From Gemmatimonadota bacterium (GTDB lineage Bacteria; Gemmatimonadota; Gemmatimonadetes; Longimicrobiales; Gaopeijiaceae), in assembly GCA_007121775.1 (NCBI GenBank), contig SKJY01000095.1, forward strand, positions 1 to 36,814: 36,814 nt of DNA, in the 5' to 3' direction. A program made the position numbers and the translations under genes. The notes under the pieces were generated by a model that worked only from the letters and a program-made list of their open reading frames with translations, ran no database searches and was not told the DNA's origin. Shown here piece after piece: positions 31,940 to 36,814 of this stretch; the stretch's first letter is position 1; each line of letters opens with the position of its first letter.

Positions 31940-33619
31940 CTAGCGCACCAGCTTACGGTACCGGATCCGCTTCGGCTGCATTGCATCCGGCCCCATCCGC
32001 CGCTTCCGATCCTCCTCATACTCCTGGTAGTTCCCCTCGAACCAGACCACCTGGCTGTCACCTTCAAAGGCCAGCATGTGGGTGGCCACCCGGTCCAGGA
32101 ACCACCGGTCGTGGGAGATGACCACTGCGCAGCCGGGGAAGCTCAGCAGGGCGTCTTCCAACGCCCGGAGCGTGTCCACATCCAGGTCATTGGTGGGCTC
32201 GTCCAGGAGGATCACATTCCCGCCGTCCTTCAGGAGCTTGGCCAGGTGCAGGCGGTTACGCTCCCCGCCGGAGAGGACACCCACCTTCTTCTGCTGCTCC
32301 CCGCCCCGGAAGTTGAAGGTGGAGAGGTAGGCCCGGGAGTTCACCTCCCTCCAACCGAAGTCCAGGACGTCGTGGCCGCCGGACACCTCCTCCCACACCG
32401 TGTTCTCCGGGTTCAGGGCCTCCCGGCTCTGATCCACGTAGGAGAGGCGCACCGTGGAGCCGATGCGGATATCCCCGGAATCAGGTTCCTCCTCTCCCAC
32501 GATCATGCGGAAGAGTGTGCTCTTCCCCGCTCCGTTGGGTCCGATGATCCCGACGATGCCCCCTCGGGGGAGGCGGAAGGAGAGATCCTCCATGAGGAGC
32601 TTCTCATCGTACCCCTTGGTGACCCCGTTGAACTCCACCACATCCTCGCCCAGACGTTCGGGGCGGGGGATGATGATCTCGGCTGTGCGGATCTCTTCCC
32701 GCCCCTGCTGGCTCATGAGCTCCTCGTAGGAGCGGAGGCGGGCCTTCCCCTTGGACTGACGGGCCTTGGGCGACATGCGCACCCACTCCAGCTCCCGCTC
32801 GAGCGTCTTCCGGCGCGCCGACTCGGCCTTCTCTTCCCGGGCCAGCCGCTCTCCCTTCTGCTCCAGCCACGACGAGTAGTTGCCCTCGTAGGGGTATCCC
32901 GCGCCCCGATCCAGCTCCAGGATCCAGCCGGCCACATTGTCCAGGAAGTACCGGTCGTGGGTGATGGCCACGATGGTGCCCTTGAACTGCTCCAGGTGGT
33001 GCTCGAGCCAGGCCACCGATTCGGCGTCCAGGTGGTTGGTGGGCTCATCCAGGAGGAGAAGGTCCGGCTCCTCAAGGAGCACCCGGCAGAGGGCCACCCG
33101 GCGGCGCTCCCCTCCCGAGAGGGTGGTGACGTCGGCATCGGGGGGTGGCAGGCGGAGCGCATCCATGGCGATCTCCAGCTTCCGCTCCAGATCCCATGCG
33201 CCCACGGCCTCAATCTTCTCCTGGAGCTTGGCTTGCTCCTCAATGAGGGCGTTCATCTCCTCGTCGGTGGAGATCTCGGCGAAGGCGGCGTTCACCTCCT
33301 CGAAGCGGCGCAGGAGATCACGAGTCTCCTTCACCCCCAGCTCCACATTCCCCTTCACGTCCAGGGTGGGGTCCAGCTCGGGCTCCTGGGGGAGGTAGCC
33401 CACCTTCGTCCCTTTGGCGGCCCACGCCTCGCCCTGGAACTCCTTATCCACACCGGCCATGATGCGGAGCAGTGTGCTCTTCCCTGAGCCGTTGGCCCCC
33501 ACCACCCCGATCTTCGCGCCGGGGTAGAAGGAGAGCCAGATCCCCTTCAGGATCTCCTTCTTCGGGGGCACGACCTTGCGGAGGTCCTTCATGACGTAGA
33601 TGAACTGGGGTCCGGCCAT
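31940..33619 (-). CDS. ettA: EttA, energy-dependent translational throttle ABC-F protein
   Basis: A 559-aa protein with two tandem ABC domains and no membrane segment; E. coli EttA has 555. Walker A motifs are GANGSGKST and GPNGAGKST; both copies carry LSGGE signatures and [11 protein letters not shown] / [11 protein letters not shown] Walker B blocks. The inter-domain linker with charged helices ([32 protein letters not shown]) and the N-terminal [27 protein letters not shown] match EttA rather than other ABC-F members. It binds the ribosomal E site and senses ATP/ADP. It starts at ATG 33617-33619 and its end faces the membrane gene 43 bases away. Confidence 0.95.
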   Translation of the reverse strand: MAGPQFIYVMKDLRKVVPPKKEILKGIWLSFYPGAKIGVVGANGSGKSTLLRIMAGVDKEFQGEAWAAKGTKVGYLPQEPELDPTLDVKGNVELGVKETRDLLRRFEEVNAAFAEISTDEEMNALIEEQAKLQEKIEAVGAWDLERKLEIAMDALRLPPPDADVTTLSGGERRRVALCRVLLEEPDLLLLDEPTNHLDAESVAWLEHHLEQFKGTIVAITHDRYFLDNVAGWILELDRGAGYPYEGNYSSWLEQKGERLAREEKAESARRKTLERELEWVRMSPKARQSKGKARLRSYEELMSQQGREEIRTAEIIIPRPERLGEDVVEFNGVTKGYDEKLLMEDLSFRLPRGGIVGIIGPNGAGKSTLFRMIVGEEEPDSGDIRIGSTVRLSYVDQSREALNPENTVWEEVSGGHDVLDFGWREVNSRAYLSTFNFRGGEQQKKVGVLSGGERNRLHLAKLLKDGGNVILLDEPTNDLDVDTLRALEDALLSFPGCAVVISHDRWFLDRVATHMLAFEGDSQVVWFEGNYQEYEEDRKRRMGPDAMQPKRIRYRKLVR

Positions 33620-33832
33620 GGTCTATCGCTGGGTGGAGGAAAGAAGAGCGGATTGAGGGGGTCGCTCCCACCGGGTTGTGGACTCCGGAACGATCCCGAA
33701 CCGGGAATCTATCGCCGAGCAGGGCCGCCGTCATGGGGACAGGATCGCGGAACGGTGTGCGGGGGCGGACCCTGCCGCTGCCTCGGGGGTGCAGTACCCT
33801 GGATCCCTTCCCCACACCCTGGAGTCCGGATC

Positions 33833-34318
33833 ATGGCACCACCCTCTTCCGCCCGCCCCACCCCCGAGTCGGTGTGGGACTATCCGCGCCCCCCACGCAT
33901 CGAGGCCAATGCCCTCTCGCTCCGAGTGGAGCATGGCGGTGAGGTCCTGGCCAAGACCAGCGCCGGGTACCGGATATTGGAAACGAGCCACCCACCCACC
34001 TACTATCTCCCTCCGGAGTCCGTGGACTGGAACCGCCTCGTCCCCAGCCGGACCCGCACCCTCTGCGAATGGAAGGGGCAGGCCCGTTACTGGTCTCTCC
34101 GAACGCCCGAGGGACTAATCCCGGACGTGTGCTGGGCCTACCCGGAACCCCGTGACCCGCGGATCCGAGACCACGTATCCTTTTACGCTGGGAAGGTGGA
34201 CGCATGCTTCGTGGATGGAGAGCAGGTGCAGGCCCAGGAAGGCTCGTTCTACGGCGGCTGGATCAACTCATGGATCAAGGGCCCGTTCAAGGGTGGTCCC
34301 GGAACCCGGGGGTGGTGA
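33833..34318 (+). CDS. DUF427 domain protein
   Basis: A 161-aa protein from ATG 33833, preceded by GGAG 8 bases away. The DUF427 pattern is visible: SVWDYPRPPRIE, SLRVEHGGEVLAKTSAGYRILETSHPPTYYLPPESVDW, CEWKGQARYWSL and WAYPEPRDPRIRDHVSFYAGKVDACFVDGE. This is a small beta-rich domain of unknown reaction. The stop at 34318 lies one base before the next ATG (34320), so the LON-domain gene is coupled. Confidence 0.85.
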   Translation: MAPPSSARPTPESVWDYPRPPRIEANALSLRVEHGGEVLAKTSAGYRILETSHPPTYYLPPESVDWNRLVPSRTRTLCEWKGQARYWSLRTPEGLIPDVCWAYPEPRDPRIRDHVSFYAGKVDACFVDGEQVQAQEGSFYGGWINSWIKGPFKGGPGTRGW

Positions 34319-34319
34319 G

Positions 34320-35087
34320 ATGACCGATGACATGACGGAGCCCAGACGGCGCCTGCCGCTCTTCCCTCTACCGGTGGTTCTCTTCCCCGGGGCAGCCATG
34401 CCGCTACACATCTTCGAGCCCCGCTACCGGCAGATGGTGGCCCGGTGCTTGGAATACGACCGGAAGTTCGGACTCGTCTACCACGACCCGGACCGGATGG
34501 GCCCCTTCGGTATGGAGCCGGACCGGGTCGGGACCATCGCCGAGATCGGGGAGTTCCAGATCCTCCCCGACGGTCGCTCCCTCCTGGTAGCCACGGGGGG
34601 TCCGCGATTCCGCATCGTGGACGGCATCGAATCCGACACCCTCTACTACGAGGCGCTGGTGGAGCCCTTCCACGATGAGGGAGAGGGGGTAGAGCAGCTC
34701 ATGCCCCGCCGGCAGCGTACCCTCACGCTTTTCGAGGCCATCGTGGAGCGGATCCAGGAGGAAGAGGATCAGGATGGAGTGGAGGGCACCGCGGAGGTCC
34801 CGGCCCGCGGGGAAGACTCCACCGGTGATGCCAAGGGACTCGCCGGTGATGAAGAGGGCTTCGCCGGCGAAAGCCGGAACGGTACCCCCGATTCGGTGCC
34901 ACGCCCCGACGCCGGACCGGACCCGGCGGAAGAGGTCTCCTTCCAACTCGCAGCCCGGATCCGCATCGACCCCCTCTGGCAGCAGTCCCTCCTTGAGATC
35001 CGCCATGAATCGGAGCGACTGGACCGGCTGGATGAGCTTCTCAGCCGGGTCCTGGACGCCTCGAGGGGTGGGGAGGATGACGGGTGA
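34320..35087 (+). CDS. LON substrate-binding-domain protein without protease
   Basis: A 255-aa protein. LPLFPLPVVLFPGAAMPLHIFEPRYRQMVARCLEYDRKFGLV is the hallmark start of the Lon N-terminal (LAN) domain. No AAA+ or Ser-Lys protease domain follows. Instead there is an acidic low-complexity stretch (EEEDQDGVEGTAEVPARGEDSTG, about 145-195), then a helical end (LQQSLLEIRHESERLDRLDELLSRVL). Stand-alone LON domains may bind unfolded or other proteins. It is coupled to DUF427 upstream and to the beta-propeller gene downstream (stop overlaps the GTG at 35084-35087). Confidence 0.85.
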   Translation: MTDDMTEPRRRLPLFPLPVVLFPGAAMPLHIFEPRYRQMVARCLEYDRKFGLVYHDPDRMGPFGMEPDRVGTIAEIGEFQILPDGRSLLVATGGPRFRIVDGIESDTLYYEALVEPFHDEGEGVEQLMPRRQRTLTLFEAIVERIQEEEDQDGVEGTAEVPARGEDSTGDAKGLAGDEEGFAGESRNGTPDSVPRPDAGPDPAEEVSFQLAARIRIDPLWQQSLLEIRHESERLDRLDELLSRVLDASRGGEDDG

Positions 35088-36355
35088 GACCCGGGTTGAT
35101 GGGGAGAGCAGCGAGGACGATCCCCGGTCTCTTCATCATCCTGGCGCTCGGCGGGTGTGTAGACAGGACCGACGAGGCCGCCGGGGTTGCACTCCTCTCC
35201 CTGACCGCTCCCCTCCCTGCCTCAGCAGGAGCAGGTATGCCCTTTGTGGCGGGGACGTCGGACGGATTCCTGGTGAGTTGGACCGAGCCCACTGGGGAGG
35301 TGGGAGCCGGAGGGATGGAGGAGTTCGCAGTCCGGTGGGCTGCCCTGGACCGGGAGGGAAACTGGTCTGAGCCCCGTACCCTCGCCGCCTCCGACGACTT
35401 CTTCGTGAACTGGGCCGACTTCCCCTCCATCGCCTACGGTGGTGAGGGGCGGATGGCCGCCCATTGGCTGGCCCGGAGCGGGGACGGAACCTTCGACTAT
35501 GATGTGGTGGTGAGCACCTCCACCGACGGAGGTGCCTCCTGGTCTGAGCCCAGGATCCTGCACAGCGACGGAGTACAGGCCGAGCACGGTTTTCTCTCCT
35601 TCTTCCCCCAGGCCGACGGGTTCGGAGCCGTCTGGCTCGATGGTCGGGAGATGCCTGGCGGGGGCCCCATGACCCTGCGAGCCGGCCTCGTTGAGTGGGA
35701 CGGCGCCACCAGGGATCTGGATGTTCTGGATGCCAGGATCTGCGAGTGCTGCCAGACCGGCGCGGCCCTTACCGACGAAGGTGTGGTGGTAGTCTATCGG
35801 GGTCGGAGTGCCGACGAGATTAGGGATATCCACGCAGTCCGGCAGGTGGATGGTCGATGGGAGGCTCCTTCCCCTGTCCATGCCGATGGATGGAACATCG
35901 CCGCCTGCCCGGTCAACGGCCCGGCCGTAGCCGCTCGGGGGATGGAGGTGGTCACCGCCTGGTTCACCGGCGCAGAGGAGATCCCGAGGGTACGCGTGGC
36001 CTTCTCCAGCGACGCCGGCGCCACCTGGGGTGACGCTGTGCAGGTGGATGACGGGGCCCCCTTGGGCCGGGTGGATGTGGTCATGCTTCCCGACCAGGGG
36101 GCCCTGGTGGTCTGGCTTGAGGCTGGCGCCGACGATGCCACGCTCCTGGCCCGGCGGGTGTGGCCTGACGGTCGACTCGCCCCCATCGCGGAATTGGCGG
36201 GCACCAGTGGGGCCCGTGCCTCCGGGTTTCCGCGGATGGCCGCATCCGAGTCCGGTCGGATCCTCCTTGCCTGGACGGAACCCGGCGGAGCCGGCGAGGG
36301 CGAGTCGGCGGTGAGGGCAGGGTGGGTGGAGGTGGAGATGGAGGAAGGCAGGTAG
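35084..36355 (+). CDS. Cys-rich beta-propeller (BNR/sialidase-like) lipoprotein
   Basis: A 423-aa protein. The lipoprotein signal ends ILALGGC (C25). Asp-box type sequences STDGGASW and SSDAGATWG mark a six-bladed sialidase-like propeller with strands such as VSWTEPTG, VWLDGREM and LLAWTEP. The middle carries the unusual cysteine cluster CECCQT near residue 225 (R-I-C-E-C-C) and a further cysteine in IAACPVNGP about 50 residues later; together these could bind a metal. The sialidase arginine triad is not evident, so glycosidase activity is not claimed. Start is GTG 35084 overlapping the LON-domain stop; ATG 35099 is an alternative. It has no gene after it. Confidence 0.7.
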   Translation: MRPGLMGRAARTIPGLFIILALGGCVDRTDEAAGVALLSLTAPLPASAGAGMPFVAGTSDGFLVSWTEPTGEVGAGGMEEFAVRWAALDREGNWSEPRTLAASDDFFVNWADFPSIAYGGEGRMAAHWLARSGDGTFDYDVVVSTSTDGGASWSEPRILHSDGVQAEHGFLSFFPQADGFGAVWLDGREMPGGGPMTLRAGLVEWDGATRDLDVLDARICECCQTGAALTDEGVVVVYRGRSADEIRDIHAVRQVDGRWEAPSPVHADGWNIAACPVNGPAVAARGMEVVTAWFTGAEEIPRVRVAFSSDAGATWGDAVQVDDGAPLGRVDVVMLPDQGALVVWLEAGADDATLLARRVWPDGRLAPIAELAGTSGARASGFPRMAASESGRILLAWTEPGGAGEGESAVRAGWVEVEMEEGR

Positions 36356-36381
36356 GCGGTGGAGTGGTCCTCCCTGCCCCT

Positions 36382-36409
36382 TCCTGTTGGCCTCCTCCTG
36401 TTTGCCTCT
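36382..36409. repeat. Imperfect 14-bp tandem repeat
   Basis: TCCTGTTGGCCTCC is followed immediately by TCCTGTTTGCCTCT, with two mismatches. It lies just before the first copy of the 106-bp repeat. Confidence 0.7.
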
Positions 36410-36415
36410 TCCGGC

Positions 36416-36521
36416 TCTTCTCCAAACTCGGTGCAGCGGGGCCGCTGAGGGGCCGAATGAGGAGGCTGGGGCTTGTTCGTGGATGCTGTTGTGGGGGGAT
36501 GCTCCTGTGGCAGTACCACTG
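36416..36521. repeat. 106-bp direct repeat, copy 1
   Basis: Runs from TCTTCTCCAAA to GGCAGTACCACTG. It matches copy 2 (36709-36814) without gaps, with 9 differences in 106, nearly all transitions. Copies are offset by 293 bp. Open frames through the repeat are present on both strands but they look non-coding (Pro/Gln/His-rich, no family). It occupies the start of a 459-base gene-free stretch (36356-36814). Confidence 0.85.
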
Positions 36522-36677
36522 AGGCCGGGCTTGCCCGACCAACACCGTGCACGAACAGGCGCGAGGGGATGGCCCACAAGGCCCTCAAGGCCGAGCGGAA
36601 GGGTCGGTTCGAACAACCGGGATCCAAACGACCCGAAAAGGCGTGGGGGAGGCTTGAGGATTCCGGCGGGATCCTCC

Positions 36678-36707
36678 CCAAAAATAGAATCTGGATTCTA
36701 TTTTTGG
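36678..36707. repeat. AT-rich perfect palindrome, 14-bp arms
   Basis: CCAAAAATAGAATC and GATTCTATTTTTGG are exact inverse complements separated by 2 bases. The outer flanks GATCC (about 36670) and GGATC (36706-36710) extend the symmetry with a short mismatch. The A/T content is far above the surrounding DNA. It ends two bases before repeat copy 2. It may be a terminator for either strand, a protein-binding site, or an end of a mobile or REP-like element. Confidence 0.8.
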
Positions 36708-36708
36708 A

Positions 36709-36814
36709 TCTTCTCCAAATTCAGTGCAGCGGGGTGGCTGAGGGGCTGAATGGGGAGGCTGGGGCTTGTTCATGGATGCTGTTGTGGGAGGATGCTCCTG
36801 TGGCGGTACCACTG
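36709..36814. repeat. 106-bp direct repeat, copy 2 (at the window edge)
   Basis: Runs to the last base of the window and ends in the same GGTACCACTG-type sequence as copy 1. Because the window stops at this point, the real repeat may extend further. The position fits a contig that broke inside a multicopy repeat. Confidence 0.8.

Noticed and set aside
32078-33487. A 469-aa plus-strand ORF opposite ettA
   Set aside because: Shadow of EttA; the composition is a mirror of the ABC gene and no domain is seen.
36601-36622. tRNA T-arm-like sequence GGTCGGTTCGAACAACCGG
   Set aside because: The loop is TCGAACA rather than TTCRANN, and there are no D-arm, anticodon arm or acceptor stem around it.
35794-36681. 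A minus-strand ORF spanning the end of the propeller gene and the repeat
   Set aside because: Overlaps a supported gene and reads through the repeat with a Pro/Ser/Arg-rich product; no start signal.
36416-36814. Repeat pair as template and variable regions of a diversity-generating retroelement
   Set aside because: Differences are C/T and G/A in both directions, not confined to adenines, and there is no reverse transcriptase in the window.

Overview
The window is uniformly GC-rich and bacterial, densely packed, with many 4-base stop/start overlaps, many lipoproteins and TPR proteins, and frequent GTG or TTG starts. This gene content suggests a Gram-negative, high-GC, aerobic heterotroph of the Gemmatimonadota type. 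That assignment is inferred from gene style only; no rRNA or other phylogenetic marker is present. I see no phage, integrase, transposase, CRISPR array, tRNA or rRNA. The left edge cuts an O-methyltransferase gene, and the right edge falls at the end of a duplicated 106-bp sequence.

Layout. 1-4400: O-methyltransferase fragment, aspartate-type aminotransferase, a DsbA-fold isomerase-like protein, an unknown 100-aa protein, and a DEAD-box-derived protein whose ATPase motifs are destroyed but whose DbpA RNA-binding domain and RGG-like tail are kept. 4401-5665: a strong bidirectional terminator, HU, a small membrane protein and a zinc-ribbon protein. 5763-8228: a translationally coupled trio of RimB-like protease, RimK glutamate ligase and an aspartoacylase/succinylglutamate-desuccinylase-like metallohydrolase. 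8225-11876 (minus): an operon of an 89-aa protein, a Tat-exported amidase lipoprotein and a TPR lipoprotein. 11973-17078: S41 peptidase plus a LolA-like periplasmic protein, an acyltransferase, and a convergent AbgT transporter. 17390-20998: a TPR protein, a 48-aa lipoprotein absent from the ORF track, and an AraC-type regulator coupled to a soluble hybrid histidine kinase. 21098-25173: Lgt, nicotinamidase coupled to a CXXCH-bearing lipoprotein, an APC permease and a membrane protein. 25308-28122: a lipoprotein, a serine beta-lactamase-like hydrolase and a MenH-like hydrolase. 28137-31897: a PIG-L deacetylase divergent from an asparaginase lipoprotein, TPR protein and membrane protein operon. 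31940-36355: EttA, then DUF427, LON-domain and Cys-rich beta-propeller proteins. 36356-36814: non-coding, with repeats and an AT-rich palindrome.

Themes. Several units process peptides or amides in the envelope (amidase, S41 peptidase, asparaginase, beta-lactamase-like hydrolase, AbgT, permease). Lgt fits the large lipoprotein load. A second theme is translation and RNA: RimK with partners, EttA and the pseudo-helicase. The most unusual items are the ATPase-dead DEAD-box/DbpA protein, the rimB-rimK-hydrolase trio, the sensorless kinase/AraC pair, the hidden 48-aa lipoprotein, and the terminal repeats.
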